Positions 37,438 to 46,815 of a stretch of 63,646 nucleotides of DNA are shown here, piece after piece (position 1 is the first letter of the stretch; each line of letters opens with the position of its first letter). This DNA is from Aurantibacter aestuarii (lineage in GTDB: Bacteria; Bacteroidota; Bacteroidia; Flavobacteriales; Flavobacteriaceae). The notes under the pieces are model-generated. The model saw nothing but the letters and a program-made list of their open reading frames with translations, was not told where the DNA came from and did no database searches. The stretch is taken from contig NZ_PXOQ01000008.1 of NCBI RefSeq assembly GCF_003008425.1, forward strand, positions 5,001 through 68,646, read 5' to 3'. The translations under genes were made by a program, and so were the position numbers.

Positions 37438-37472
37438 AAAAAATCCGCTTTAATTTTAAAGTGGATTTTTTT
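37438..37472. terminator. bidirectional terminator between dnaN and hisS
   Basis: A 13-bp stem (37441-37453 / 37456-37468, one G-T pair, 2-nt apparent loop) has T runs on both sides. It serves dnaN on plus and hisS on minus. Confidence 0.82.
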
Positions 37473-37505
37473 ATGTTTTTAATTGAACCGAGAATATATG
37501 ATGGT

Positions 37506-38876
37506 TTATTTTAATGCGTCAACTAACTGTTCTAAATTTAAAGATTCCTGAGAACCTTCAATCATATTTTTTAAGGTGTAAGTACTTGCTTTCATTTCTT
37601 CTTCTCCAACTAACACCACAAATGGCAAATTACGCTTGTTAGCATAGTTCATTTGCTTTTTCATTTTAGCATTATCTGGATATAATTCGGCATTAATATG
37701 TTTTGATCTTAATCTCTTAATCGCTTTCATAGCGTATAGCGCTTCGCTATCTCCAAAATTAATAAACAATACTTTTGTGGTATCTAAAACAGTTTCTGGA
37801 AATAAATTTAATTCTTCTAAAACTAAGTAAATACGATCTAGTCCAAAACTAATTCCAATACCACTAACATTATTCAACCCAAAAATACCCGTTAAATCGT
37901 CGTAACGACCACCTCCGCCAATTGAGCCCATACTTACACCTTTTGGTGCAGAAACCTCAAATATAGCACCTGTATAGTAATTTAAGCCACGTGCTAAAGT
38001 AACATCTAATTGTAAGTTAGCCGTTTTTAAACCTAATTCTAAAATAGCATTATTGACAAACTCTAATTCTTCAATCCCTTTTAAACCTTCTTCCGAAGTA
38101 CTTAAAATAGATTTCAAACTTTCTATTTGAGCTCCAAAATCACCCGCTAAAGTAAATAAAGGTTGTAGTTTTGAAATACCTTCTTCCGAAATGCCTTTAG
38201 ATAACATTTCTTCTTTTACTTTAGCTTCGCCTATTTTATCTAGTTTATCTAACGCAACTGTAAAATCAATTAACTTATCGCTTGCACCAATCACCTCAGC
38301 AATACCAGATAAAATCTTACGATTATTTATTTTTATAGTAACGCCTTCCAATTTTAAAGCTGAAAATACATTATCATACAACTGAATAAATTCTACTTCC
38401 TGCCATAAAGAGTTACTACCAACCACATCGGCATCGCACTGGTAAAACTCTCTAAAACGTCCTTTTTGAGGTCTATCGGCCCTCCAAACTGGCTGGATTT
38501 GATAACGTTTAAAAGGAAAGTCGATATCATTTTGATGTTGTACCACATAACGCGCAAAAGGTACAGTTAAATCGTAGCGTAAAGCTTTTTCAGAAATACT
38601 AGAGGTTAACAAATTAGAGTCCTCATTTTTTAAAGCCTCTTTATTTGATTTTGACAAATAATCCCCAGAATTTAATATCTTAAAAATTAAACGATCACCT
38701 TCTTCACCATACTTACCCATTAAGGTGTCCGAGTTTTCAAAACTTGGTGTTTCTATAGGCTGAAAACCAAACTGCTTAAATTGCTGTTTAATAACGTCTG
38801 TAATATAATGACGTTTTGCCACTTCTGTGGGGTTAAAATCTCTGGTGCCTTTTGGTATTACTGGTTTTTGTGCCAT
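37506..38876 (-). CDS. hisS: histidine--tRNA ligase
   Basis: 456 residues. Class II synthetase: KPVIPKGTRDFNP opening, motif 1 region, motif 2 RYQIQPVWRADRPQKGRFREFYQCDADVVG, histidine-specific motifs ARGLNYYTGAIFEV and GGGGRYDDLTGIFG, motif 3 GIGISFGLDRI, then the anticodon-binding domain (about 365-456). Length is slightly above the average, as in Bacteroidota. It is followed on its 5' side by a DUF-type gene 60 bp away. Confidence 0.97.
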   Translation of the reverse strand: MAQKPVIPKGTRDFNPTEVAKRHYITDVIKQQFKQFGFQPIETPSFENSDTLMGKYGEEGDRLIFKILNSGDYLSKSNKEALKNEDSNLLTSSISEKALRYDLTVPFARYVVQHQNDIDFPFKRYQIQPVWRADRPQKGRFREFYQCDADVVGSNSLWQEVEFIQLYDNVFSALKLEGVTIKINNRKILSGIAEVIGASDKLIDFTVALDKLDKIGEAKVKEEMLSKGISEEGISKLQPLFTLAGDFGAQIESLKSILSTSEEGLKGIEELEFVNNAILELGLKTANLQLDVTLARGLNYYTGAIFEVSAPKGVSMGSIGGGGRYDDLTGIFGLNNVSGIGISFGLDRIYLVLEELNLFPETVLDTTKVLFINFGDSEALYAMKAIKRLRSKHINAELYPDNAKMKKQMNYANKRNLPFVVLVGEEEMKASTYTLKNMIEGSQESLNLEQLVDALK

Positions 38877-38936
38877 TTGTTAAGTCTGTAGTTTTTAATG
38901 TTTAGTCTTTAGATATTAGTAATTTATTTAAAATAA

Positions 38937-39407
38937 CTAAACATGTATAATTTTAAGAAAATAATTATAAAGTTCGCCTTTAGTAATATGAGCACCTTGT
39001 TGTATAAGTGTAAATTTATCTAAATTTTTATTTTCGGAATACTCTTTTGTAGCCGTTACAAACTCTACATTATCATCTAATAAATTGTCGCGTAACCATG
39101 CAAAACCTTCTTTGGTCGTTAAATCTATATCGTTTTTTAATTTAACCCCAATAAGGTGCATATTAGCATCATTTAATGCAAATAAGTGCATGCTTTGAGG
39201 CGAAATGTGCTCTAAATATTTAGCTTGTTTTAATACGCCTTCCCAAACCAAATCGCTAAACACATCTAGTTCCTGCTCGGCAACTTCTGGTTTTGTTTCT
39301 TTTATGGTTTGCCATTCTTTAGCGTCTATAGATTGTGTGGCTAAAAAATTAATAAATTCTTGGTGTAGTTCTTCGAATTGTTCTTTTGTTAATCTGGCGT
39401 ACGTCAT
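38937..39407 (-). CDS. conserved cytoplasmic protein (DUF6495-like)
   Basis: 156 residues, acidic, no signal peptide or membrane helix. Conserved-looking text includes MTYARLTKEQFEELHQEFINFLA, WQTIKETKPEVAEQELDVFSDLVWE and LTTKEGFAWLRDNLL. I believe it is the small Flavobacteriaceae family filed as DUF6495; the number is from memory and unverified. It lies between hisS and the S6-S18-L9 operon. Function unknown. Confidence 0.75.
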   Translation of the reverse strand: MTYARLTKEQFEELHQEFINFLATQSIDAKEWQTIKETKPEVAEQELDVFSDLVWEGVLKQAKYLEHISPQSMHLFALNDANMHLIGVKLKNDIDLTTKEGFAWLRDNLLDDNVEFVTATKEYSENKNLDKFTLIQQGAHITKGELYNYFLKIIHV

Positions 39408-39431
39408 TCTAAAATAAAATTTAAACTAAAA

Positions 39432-39461
39432 AAACCGTTTAAAGCGAGCCTTAAACGGTTT
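39432..39461 (-). terminator. terminator after rplI
   Basis: An 11-bp stem AAACCGTTTAA / TTAAACGGTTT (39432-39442 / 39451-39461) is followed on the minus strand by T residues, directly after the L9 gene. Confidence 0.82.
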
Positions 39462-39483
39462 GTATGTATAACTCGTTAATGAA

Positions 39484-39936
39484 TTAGTCTGCTTGCGCTA
39501 CTACTTCAAAAGGAAAATCTACAGTTACTTCTCTGTGTAAACGAATTACTGAGTCGTATTTACCAGTACGTTTAACCGTACCACCAATTACTGTAATATA
39601 TTTTTTCTCGATATTTTGTCCTTCTTTAGCTAAAGCATCTGCTAAATCTGCATTGTTTACAGAACCGAATAATTTATCTCCAGCTCCTGTTTTTGCAGGT
39701 ATTTTAATTTCTAAAGCTTTAAGCGCTTCAGCAATTACATTTGCTTCTTCTACTACTTTAGCTTCTTTGTATGCACGTTGCTTTAAGTTTTCAGCTAATA
39801 CTTTCTTTGCAGAAGCAGTTGCTAAAATAGCATGTCCTGTTGGAATTAAAAAGTTTCTACCATAACCGTTCTTAACCGTTACAACATCGTCTTTAAATCC
39901 TAAATTTTCAACGTCTTGTTTTAATATAAGTTCCAT
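39484..39936 (-). CDS. rplI: 50S ribosomal protein L9
   Basis: 150 residues, normal length. The N-terminal domain is the L9 signature (MELILKQDVENLGFKDDVVTVKNGYGRNFLIP), followed by the long helix and the C-terminal domain (KLFGSVNNADLADALAKEGQNIEKK). It binds 23S rRNA at the base of the L1 stalk. Last gene of rpsF-rpsR-rplI, 13 bp after rpsR. Confidence 0.98.
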   Translation of the reverse strand: MELILKQDVENLGFKDDVVTVKNGYGRNFLIPTGHAILATASAKKVLAENLKQRAYKEAKVVEEANVIAEALKALEIKIPAKTGAGDKLFGSVNNADLADALAKEGQNIEKKYITVIGGTVKRTGKYDSVIRLHREVTVDFPFEVVAQAD

Positions 39937-39949
39937 TGTTATGATTATT

Positions 39950-40246
39950 TTATTTTAATAAATCGGTTACGTAAGGTAATAAAGCTAAGTGACGAGCTCT
40001 TTTTACAGCTACAGACACTTTTCTTTGATACTTTAAAGAAGTTCCTGTTAAACGTCTTGGTAAAATTTTACCTTGCTCGTTTACGAAATTCAATAACCAC
40101 TCACCATCTTTATAGTCTACGTACTTAATACCAGACTTTTTAAAACGGCAATATTTTTTAGTCTTGTTAGTTTCTATATTTAACGGCGTTAAATATCTAA
40201 CATCTCCGTCTTTTTTTCCTTTTGCTTGTTGTTCTATAGATGCCAT
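39950..40246 (-). CDS. rpsR: 30S ribosomal protein S18
   Basis: 98 residues. The core [63 protein letters not shown] is S18 from end to end; the N-terminal tail ([21 protein letters not shown]) is longer than in E. coli. S18 pairs with S6 on the platform of the small subunit; its gene lies 2 bp after rpsF. Confidence 0.98.
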   Translation of the reverse strand: MASIEQQAKGKKDGDVRYLTPLNIETNKTKKYCRFKKSGIKYVDYKDGEWLLNFVNEQGKILPRRLTGTSLKYQRKVSVAVKRARHLALLPYVTDLLK

Positions 40247-40248
40247 AA

Positions 40249-40587
40249 TTATGCCTTTTGTTTAAGTTTAGCTCTTCTTCTTTCTGCCCAAGAAACAGCG
40301 TGCTTATCTAAAGCTACTGTTAAATAACGCATAAAACGCTCATCACGTCTAAACTCTAATTCTAAAGTTTCGATTACTTCACCTTCTACTTGAAATTCAA
40401 ATAAATGGTAAAAACCGCTTTTCTTGTTTTGTATTGGGTAAGCTATTTTTTTTAGTCCCCAATCTTCTTTTGCTACCATCTTAGCGCCTTTAGAAACAAG
40501 AAAATCTTCGTATTTCTTTACTGTCTCCTTTATCTGAGTTTCAGATAAAACGGGATTTAAGATGAAAACAGTTTCATAATGATTCAT
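40249..40587 (-). CDS. rpsF: 30S ribosomal protein S6
   Basis: 112 residues: [50 protein letters not shown] and [17 protein letters not shown] are standard S6. It binds S18 and 16S rRNA. First gene of the operon; a good promoter sits about 35 bp upstream. Confidence 0.98.
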   Translation of the reverse strand: MNHYETVFILNPVLSETQIKETVKKYEDFLVSKGAKMVAKEDWGLKKIAYPIQNKKSGFYHLFEFQVEGEVIETLELEFRRDERFMRYLTVALDKHAVSWAERRRAKLKQKA

Positions 40588-40618
40588 ATAAAATCTATTT
40601 AATTTGTTAAAAATGAGT

Positions 40619-40651
40619 GCAAAAATAGAATAAATTTTAGTTTATTACAAA
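40619..40651 (-). promoter_or_regulatory. rpsF-rpsR-rplI promoter
   Basis: On the minus strand TTTG (40648-40651), a 20-bp spacer and TATTTTTGC (40619-40627) match both halves of the Bacteroidota consensus. The -7 box ends about 31 bp before the rpsF ATG. Confidence 0.65.
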
Positions 40652-40762
40652 TATTAATCCTTTTAAATTAATATAATAAGCAGATAAGAGTTATTCGGAA
40701 ATTTTTTTAAGTTAATTATATTTTGTAAACTTGTAAGTTACGTATAAATACACCAACATATT

Positions 40763-41461
40763 ATGTCGTTAAATTGTATTGTTGTAGACGATTCATCTAT
40801 ACAAAGATTATCCCTTATAAAACTCATTGAAAGTAATTCAAATTTAAATTTAATTGCTGAATATAAAAATGCGGTTGATGCCAAAAATGGCATTGGTGCT
40901 AAAAAAATCGATCTTATCTTCTTGGATGTTGAAATGCCTGTTATTAATGGTTTTGAGTTTCTAGATGTTTTAACCAATAAGCCTCAAATTATTTTTGTTA
41001 CTGGTAAAGCAGAATATGCTATGAAAGCTTTTGAATATGAAGCTACGGATTACCTAAAAAAACCTATTGAAAAAGAACGATTTAATATTGCTGTAGAAAA
41101 AGCACTTCAAAAACACCTTTTAAATAAAGACCAAAATGTTAAAGAAGGTGAATATATATTTATAAAAAGTAATTTAAAAAAACGTAAAGTTTTTATAGAC
41201 GATATTAAATGGATTGAAGCATTAGGAGATTACGTAAAGGTCTTTACAATTGACAATAACTACGTCGTGCTTTCTACCATGAAGTCTTTTGAAAAAGAAT
41301 TACCTGAAAAACAGTTTTTAAGAGTACACAAATCTTACATTGTAAACCTGAAAAAAATTGAAAGGTTTGATAGTAAGCATATTGAAATTGCAGGAATGAA
41401 CATTCCTTTAAGTAGAACTAAAAAAACTATTTTAGCAGAAGCTTTAGAGCAATTCTCTTAG
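40763..41461 (+). CDS. LytTR-family response regulator
   Basis: 232 residues. Receiver domain with D9/D10, phospho-acceptor D55 in LIFLDVEMP and Lys in YLKKPIEK; LytTR DNA-binding domain at about 130-232 (YIFIKSNLKKRKVFIDDIKWIEALGDYVKVFT ... FLRVHKSYIVNLKKI). No kinase gene is adjacent: on the left is the ribosomal operon on the other strand and on the right priA converges with a 4-bp overlap of the stops. It is an orphan regulator, so the partner kinase must be elsewhere. Confidence 0.93.
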   Translation: MSLNCIVVDDSSIQRLSLIKLIESNSNLNLIAEYKNAVDAKNGIGAKKIDLIFLDVEMPVINGFEFLDVLTNKPQIIFVTGKAEYAMKAFEYEATDYLKKPIEKERFNIAVEKALQKHLLNKDQNVKEGEYIFIKSNLKKRKVFIDDIKWIEALGDYVKVFTIDNNYVVLSTMKSFEKELPEKQFLRVHKSYIVNLKKIERFDSKHIEIAGMNIPLSRTKKTILAEALEQFS

Positions 41462-43905
41462 TAATAATCTACATTAAATATCACTCTTACGCCTTTAAAG
41501 TCTGATATAGCCTGAAAACTTGAGTTAATCTTCAACAGTACTTCCTTAGTTTTTTGCAAATTTTGTTGCTGCGGAATTTTAATCATAACATGTTTTAAAT
41601 ACATGTTTCTTATTCTAGAAACCGGAGGAAATTCTGGCCCCAATATATGCTGTTTAAACGTTTGTCTTAATGATTTTGCAAACCATTCACTTGAGCGCTC
41701 TACCTTATTATAATCTCTATGTTTAAATGTAATTTTTAATAGCCTGTAAAATGGTGGATATTTAAAGTTTGTTCGTTCTTGCAGCTGTTCATTAAACATT
41801 TTTAAATAGTGATGTTCTGATACTTGTTGTAAAATATTATGTAACGGATTATAAGTTTGTATTAACACCTTGCCTTGTACGTCTGTTCTTCCTGCTCTAC
41901 CTGCCACTTGTTGAAACAATTGAAAGCTACGTTCGTGAGCTCTAAAATCTGGGAAATTCAACATATTATCGGCATTCATTATACCAACCAGTTTTACATT
42001 TCTAAAGTCCAAGCCTTTAGTTAACATTTGCGTACCAACTAATATTTGGGTCTCTTTCTGCTCAAATGCTGTTATAATTTTTTCATATCCATATTTTCCC
42101 CTAGTGGTATCCAAATCCATTCGAGCTATCTTGTACTTAGGGAAAATTGATTTGACTTCCTGCTCTATTTGTTCTGTCCCAAACCCTTTAGTGTTTAAAG
42201 TTGGTTGGTAACATGCCATACATTTTTGCAGCATAGCCATAGTATAACCACAATAATGACATCGTAACTGACTCCTATAATGGTGATAGGTTAAACTTAC
42301 ATCGCAATTAGGACATTGTGGCGCATGGCCACAAGTATTACATTCTACAATTGGAGAGTAACCTCGTCTATTTTGAAATAAAATAACCTGCAGACCTTCT
42401 CCTAACGTAAGCTCCATTTCTTCTATTAAACGGTCGCTAAAATGACCATTCATTAACTTGCGTTTATGCTTCACTTTAATATCTACAAGCTCAATATCTG
42501 GAAGCTGTACATTATTATAGCGTTTTTTCAATTCTACCAAGCCATATTTTCCAATTTGAGTATTATAATAAGACTCTATACTTGGCGTAGCACTACCTAA
42601 TAATGTTTTAGCCTTATACATATGTGCCAATACTATTGCCGTATCTCTTGCGTGATATCGAGGTGCAGGATCATATTGTTTGTAAGATTGTTCATGCTCT
42701 TCGTCTACAATAACAAGCCCTAAATTAGAAAAAGGCAAAAACAAACTTGATCGGGCTCCAATTATAATTTTTGCTTTATCTAAACTATTTAAAACGTTAT
42801 TGTAAACCTCAACCCTTTCATGTATGGTATATTTAGAATGAAACACAGCTACTTGCTCTCCAAAATAATTTTGCAGTCTGTTTACCAGTTGTGTGGTTAA
42901 AGCAATCTCTGGTAGTAAATACAAAACCTGCTCGCCTTTTTCCAACGCATTCTCAATAAGCTTTACATAAACTTCAGTTTTTCCGGAAGATGTTACACCA
43001 TGCAACAGCACCACATTCTGAGTTTCAAATTGATTTAGTATTTGCGTGAGAGCTACAGATTGTTCTTCGTTTAAATGCTTGGAATTTGTCGTATCATCTT
43101 CAAAATTTATACGATCGGTTTGTATGTAATAAGATTGTAAAACCTCTTTATCTATTAAAGTCTTAATAATCTGATTTGAAGCTTGACTTTGCTCCGATAA
43201 ATCTGAAACCTTAAAGGGCAACTTAGATTTGGATTGCATCATAAAAAGAGACAGTACTACTTCGCGTTGTTTTGGAGCGCGACTTAAAGTTTCTAATAAT
43301 TGCTGAAGCTGGTCTTCTTTTAAATGTTGTTCATGCAACTTTACATATTGCACCAGTTTGGGCTTATACTTTTCGTAAATTTCTTCTTCTAAATGAATTA
43401 GAGATTTTTCAATAAGTCCCTTAACCACTGGGAGCACATTTCTTTTATTTAAAACAGCTTCTAATTCATTAATCTTTATAGATGACGATTTCTGAAGCGC
43501 TTCATATACCAAAAACTCATCATCTTTTAAACTGGCTGCATCAAACTCTTTGACCGTATTTTTAACCACTAAGGTTTCAGACTCTAATAGAAAGGCATTA
43601 GGCAAAGCCGCACGCATCACTTCACCTTCAGAACACAGATAATAATTTGAAATCCATGCCCAAAGCTCTAATTGTTTTAAAGACACTAAAGGCGTTTCGT
43701 CTAAAATTTGATGAATCTCTTTTGCCTCATATACCAACGGTGCAGTGGTGTGTATACCAGCCACAATAGCAGTATATACTTTAGATTTTCCAAAAGGAAC
43801 TGCAACACGCATACCTACTTGCAAAAATTCCGACTCCGCTTTTGTTATGCTGTATGTAAAGCGTTTTTCTAACGGTATGGGCAGTATGACGTCTATAAAA
43901 TGAAT
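41458..43905 (-). CDS. priA: primosomal protein N' (PriA helicase), apparent AUU start
   Basis: Restarts replication at stalled forks. Helicase motifs GVTSSGKTEVY (Walker A), VIVDEEHEQSYKQ, GSATPSIES, the zinc-binding cysteines CNTCGHAPQCPNCDVSL ... CHYCGY ... CMAC, and QVAGRAGR. A TTG at 43824 begins at LQVGMRVAVPFG, cutting off the first beta-strands of the DNA-binding domain. Open frame upstream encodes the missing conserved piece (HFIDVILPIPLEKRFTYSI), back to an ATT at 43905 just after an in-frame TAA. No ATG, GTG or TTG lies in that 27-codon part, so AUU is the best start (815 aa). The C-terminus overlaps the LytTR gene stop. Confidence 0.9.
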   Translation of the reverse strand: MHFIDVILPIPLEKRFTYSITKAESEFLQVGMRVAVPFGKSKVYTAIVAGIHTTAPLVYEAKEIHQILDETPLVSLKQLELWAWISNYYLCSEGEVMRAALPNAFLLESETLVVKNTVKEFDAASLKDDEFLVYEALQKSSSIKINELEAVLNKRNVLPVVKGLIEKSLIHLEEEIYEKYKPKLVQYVKLHEQHLKEDQLQQLLETLSRAPKQREVVLSLFMMQSKSKLPFKVSDLSEQSQASNQIIKTLIDKEVLQSYYIQTDRINFEDDTTNSKHLNEEQSVALTQILNQFETQNVVLLHGVTSSGKTEVYVKLIENALEKGEQVLYLLPEIALTTQLVNRLQNYFGEQVAVFHSKYTIHERVEVYNNVLNSLDKAKIIIGARSSLFLPFSNLGLVIVDEEHEQSYKQYDPAPRYHARDTAIVLAHMYKAKTLLGSATPSIESYYNTQIGKYGLVELKKRYNNVQLPDIELVDIKVKHKRKLMNGHFSDRLIEEMELTLGEGLQVILFQNRRGYSPIVECNTCGHAPQCPNCDVSLTYHHYRSQLRCHYCGYTMAMLQKCMACYQPTLNTKGFGTEQIEQEVKSIFPKYKIARMDLDTTRGKYGYEKIITAFEQKETQILVGTQMLTKGLDFRNVKLVGIMNADNMLNFPDFRAHERSFQLFQQVAGRAGRTDVQGKVLIQTYNPLHNILQQVSEHHYLKMFNEQLQERTNFKYPPFYRLLKITFKHRDYNKVERSSEWFAKSLRQTFKQHILGPEFPPVSRIRNMYLKHVMIKIPQQQNLQKTKEVLLKINSSFQAISDFKGVRVIFNVDYY

Positions 43906-43955
43906 AGTAGTAAGTTTTTAGATTTAAATGCGAAAGGAGAAATTGTTTAAAAGGT

Positions 43956-44375
43956 TTATTTTACGCGCTTCCAATATTGTGTAGAATATAAAAATGCCAA
44001 ATAACCTCTTACTTGGAGTGTATTATCGTCTTCTAATGCAATACGGCAGCGATATTCCTCTCCATTTTCTGGATCAAAAATAGTTCCGTTTCTATAATAT
44101 TTACCTTCTTTTTCCAAGTTCTTTATTAATGTTAAGCCCAAGTAAGGCTTGTCTTTTTCATCGCCAACACACTTCTTACAAACTGCATTTTTTTCCTTTT
44201 CAATTAAAACCTCAACAATTTTACCATAAACTTTTCCGTCTTTTTCAAAAATTTGAACCACACATTTTGAAACGCCATTTTTATCGACTGTTTTCCATTT
44301 TCCTAATACAGTTTGAGCGTTAGAAAAATTAAAAACCAATAAAAAACCAATAAAAACTAATTGTAACTTTTTCAT
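43956..44375 (-). CDS. DUF2147 family exported protein
   Basis: 139 residues. Signal peptide (MKKLQLVFIGFLLVFNFSNA), then the small DUF2147 beta-barrel: LGKWKTVDKNG, VVQIFEKDGKVYGKIVEV, CVGDEKDKPYLGLTLIKNL, IFDPENGEEYRCRI and LQVRGYLAFLYSTQYWKRV. Probably periplasmic; role unknown. Its start overlaps the end of the YihY gene by 4 bp, so it is translated in the same operon (nadC-yihY-DUF2147). Confidence 0.92.
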   Translation of the reverse strand: MKKLQLVFIGFLLVFNFSNAQTVLGKWKTVDKNGVSKCVVQIFEKDGKVYGKIVEVLIEKEKNAVCKKCVGDEKDKPYLGLTLIKNLEKEGKYYRNGTIFDPENGEEYRCRIALEDDNTLQVRGYLAFLYSTQYWKRVK

Positions 44376-45310
44376 TTTCCGTGTCGTTTTCTTATTAAAT
44401 TTATAGACATATTGAGTTCAAAACCCAACAACAAGATATTAGAATTTATCCATAAATAAATTAATAATATCAATAAAGCTCCAATTGAACCATATAACTC
44501 GTTATATTTTGAAAAATTTTCAATGTAAATTCCGAATAAAAACGATGTAATTATAATTAAAAAAGTAGTAAGCAAAGCTCCTAAAGAAAAGAACTTGGTC
44601 GTTTTACCTTCTTTAGTCCCAAAATAATATAACGTAGCCGTACCAATATAAATCATTATTATAAAAAAGACATAATTTGCTAAAGTGGTCCAAAGACTAG
44701 TTTGTCTTGCTTGTATATAACCGTAAGATTCTAAATTACCAATTACATAAATATTAAAGTAACCTAATACTGCTACCGTAAAAATAAGTAAGAAAGCTAT
44801 TATTAAAGCAATACCTAAAGCAAACAAATATTGTCTTACAAAATGACGCTTTAACTGCTCATGGTATGAGCTTTCGAATCCTGCAAAAAGCGCGTTAACA
44901 CCATTGGCCATTAAAAGTATTGAAAGTATAAGTACCGATGAGATAATACTGGCATTTTCATTATTATCGTTTAAATTTTTAAAAATATTCTCGTAAAAAA
45001 AGTCTGAAGTCGTTGGAGGAAGAAAAGACTCTAAAAACACTAAAAAATCCGTTTGAAACTCTTCTATAGGAATGTGTGGAATTAAAATAATAAGGAATAG
45101 TAAAAACGGAAAAAGCGCCATAAAAAAACTATAAGCTATAGCACTCGCTCTTGCTCCAATTGCACCTTTTGCAACTCCCGTAACGTAAAGATTTAAAAGA
45201 TCAAACAAGGATAAACCTTCTAAAAATTTTGGCTTAACATTATTTAAAAGTTTTACAATAACATTGACTAATGGAATTTTAAGTAAAAAAGATTTTAACT
45301 GGAATGTCAT
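44372..45310 (-). CDS. YihY/virulence factor BrkB family membrane protein
   Basis: 312 residues with six predicted membrane helices. Family landmarks: YVTGVAKGAIGARASAIAYSFFMALFPFLLFLIILIPHIPI, LMANGVNALFAGFE, and the C-terminal YNELYGSIGALLILLIYLWINSNILLLGFELN. An inner-membrane protein of unclear function, once misnamed ribonuclease BN. It lies 6 bp after nadC and overlaps the DUF2147 gene. Confidence 0.94.
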   Translation of the reverse strand: MTFQLKSFLLKIPLVNVIVKLLNNVKPKFLEGLSLFDLLNLYVTGVAKGAIGARASAIAYSFFMALFPFLLFLIILIPHIPIEEFQTDFLVFLESFLPPTTSDFFYENIFKNLNDNNENASIISSVLILSILLMANGVNALFAGFESSYHEQLKRHFVRQYLFALGIALIIAFLLIFTVAVLGYFNIYVIGNLESYGYIQARQTSLWTTLANYVFFIIMIYIGTATLYYFGTKEGKTTKFFSLGALLTTFLIIITSFLFGIYIENFSKYNELYGSIGALLILLIYLWINSNILLLGFELNMSINLIRKRHGK

Positions 45311-45316
45311 AAACTA

Positions 45317-46174
45317 TTACACCGCTTTTAAACTAAGATCTAAATTATACACCGAATGGGTTAAAGCTCCTGAAGAAATATAGTCAACACCACATAAAGC
45401 ATAAGCTCTAATGGTTTTCTCGTTTATTCCACCAGAACTTTCTGTTAGACATTGGTTTCCTATAAGCTTAACAGCAGTTTTGGTATCTTCATAATTAAAA
45501 TTGTCTATTAAGATACGATATACACCATCTGTTTTTAAAATTTCTTTAATTTCATCTAAGTTTCTAGCTTCAACAATAATTTTTAAATCTCTTTGAGTGT
45601 CTTTTAGGTAAGCTTTCGTTTTCTCTATGGCTTTGGTTATGCCTCCTGCAAAATCGATATGGTTATCTTTAAGCATAATCATATCATATAAGGCAAATCT
45701 ATGGTTTTCGCCACCACCAATTTTTACTGCCCATTTTTCTAAAGCACGTATTCCTGGGGTTGTCTTTCTCGTATCCAAAATTTTTGTTCCTGTCCCTTTT
45801 AATAAATCTACAAAAAAAGCAGTCTTAGTTGCAATAGCACTCATACGTTGCATAGCATTTAAAACCAAACGCTCTGCTTTAAGAATAGATTGTGATGATC
45901 CTTCTACATAAAACACAATATCGCCATATTTAACTGGGCTTCCATCCTTAATTAAAGTTTCTACTCTTAAATTTGGGTCTACATAAGCAAAAACCTGTTT
46001 TGCAAATTCAACTCCTGCAATGACACCTTCGTCTTTTACCAATAATTTTGCTTTTCCTGTTGCAGTATCTGGAATACAAGAAAGTGAACTATGGTCACCA
46101 TCACCCACATCTTCTCTTATAGCATTAGCAATTATTAATTCTATTTCGGTGTTAAATTGTTCTTCTGAAATCAT
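45317..46174 (-). CDS. nadC: nicotinate-nucleotide pyrophosphorylase (carboxylating)
   Basis: 285 residues. It turns quinolinate and PRPP into nicotinate mononucleotide for NAD synthesis. Motifs: EDVGDGDHSS, RLVLNAMQRMSAIAT, ILDTRKTTPGIRALEKWAVKIGGGENHRFALYDMIMLKDNH, IIVEARNLDEI, LTESSGGINEKTIRAYALCGVDYISSGALTHSV. All expected phosphate- and substrate-binding residues of QPRTase seem present. First gene of nadC-yihY-DUF2147, divergent from rlmH. Confidence 0.97.
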   Translation of the reverse strand: MISEEQFNTEIELIIANAIREDVGDGDHSSLSCIPDTATGKAKLLVKDEGVIAGVEFAKQVFAYVDPNLRVETLIKDGSPVKYGDIVFYVEGSSQSILKAERLVLNAMQRMSAIATKTAFFVDLLKGTGTKILDTRKTTPGIRALEKWAVKIGGGENHRFALYDMIMLKDNHIDFAGGITKAIEKTKAYLKDTQRDLKIIVEARNLDEIKEILKTDGVYRILIDNFNYEDTKTAVKLIGNQCLTESSGGINEKTIRAYALCGVDYISSGALTHSVYNLDLSLKAV

Positions 46175-46283
46175 TAGACTACTGTTTCATGCTAAATTAA
46201 TAAAATGAACGGTCATTTTAGTTTCTTATTAAAGCTTTAGAGTAAAAAAATTAAAATTTCACTTTCAAATTGTAAATTTGCTT

Positions 46284-46757
46284 ATGACTATTAAACTACT
46301 CACCATAGGAAAAACCGACAATGCGCATTTGGAAACATTGATGAATGATTATCAAAGCAGGCTCAACCATTACATTAAATTTGAATTGGAAATTATCCCC
46401 GATTTAAAAAAAGTAAAACATTTAAGCGAAGAACAACAAAAACAAAAAGAAGGCGAGCTTATATTAAATAAGTTAAAACCAACCGATGTTTTAGTTTTAT
46501 TAGATGAAAATGGCAAACAGTTTAGCTCGGTTAATTTTGCAGACTACTTGCAAAAACATATGAACTCTGGTATAAAACAATTGGTTTTGGTTATTGGTGG
46601 ACCTTACGGATTTTCTCAAGAAGTCTATGCAAAAGCACAAGGCAAAATAAGTTTATCTAAAATGACATTTTCTCATCAAATGGTTAGGTTATTTGTAATA
46701 GAACAACTGTATCGAGGTTTTACCATTTTAAAAAACGAACCTTATCACCATAGATAA
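46284..46757 (+). CDS. rlmH: 23S rRNA (pseudouridine1915-N3)-methyltransferase
   Basis: 157 residues from the ATG at 46284 (MTIKLLTIGKT). SPOUT-fold enzyme that methylates pseudouridine 1915 in helix 69: VLLDENGKQFSSVNFADYL, LVLVIGGPYGFSQEVYAKA, ISLSKMTFSHQMVRLFVIEQLYRGFTILKNEPYHH. A TTG two codons upstream (46278) falls inside TAAATTTGC (46273-46281), a -7 box match, so ATG is preferred. If that box is used, the message would start at or very near the ATG. Confidence 0.96.
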   Translation: MTIKLLTIGKTDNAHLETLMNDYQSRLNHYIKFELEIIPDLKKVKHLSEEQQKQKEGELILNKLKPTDVLVLLDENGKQFSSVNFADYLQKHMNSGIKQLVLVIGGPYGFSQEVYAKAQGKISLSKMTFSHQMVRLFVIEQLYRGFTILKNEPYHHR

Positions 46758-46815
46758 AAGGACCATTATTTCTCATAGTATTAAATTATTAAGATGTATT
46801 TTTATAAAAAAACAT

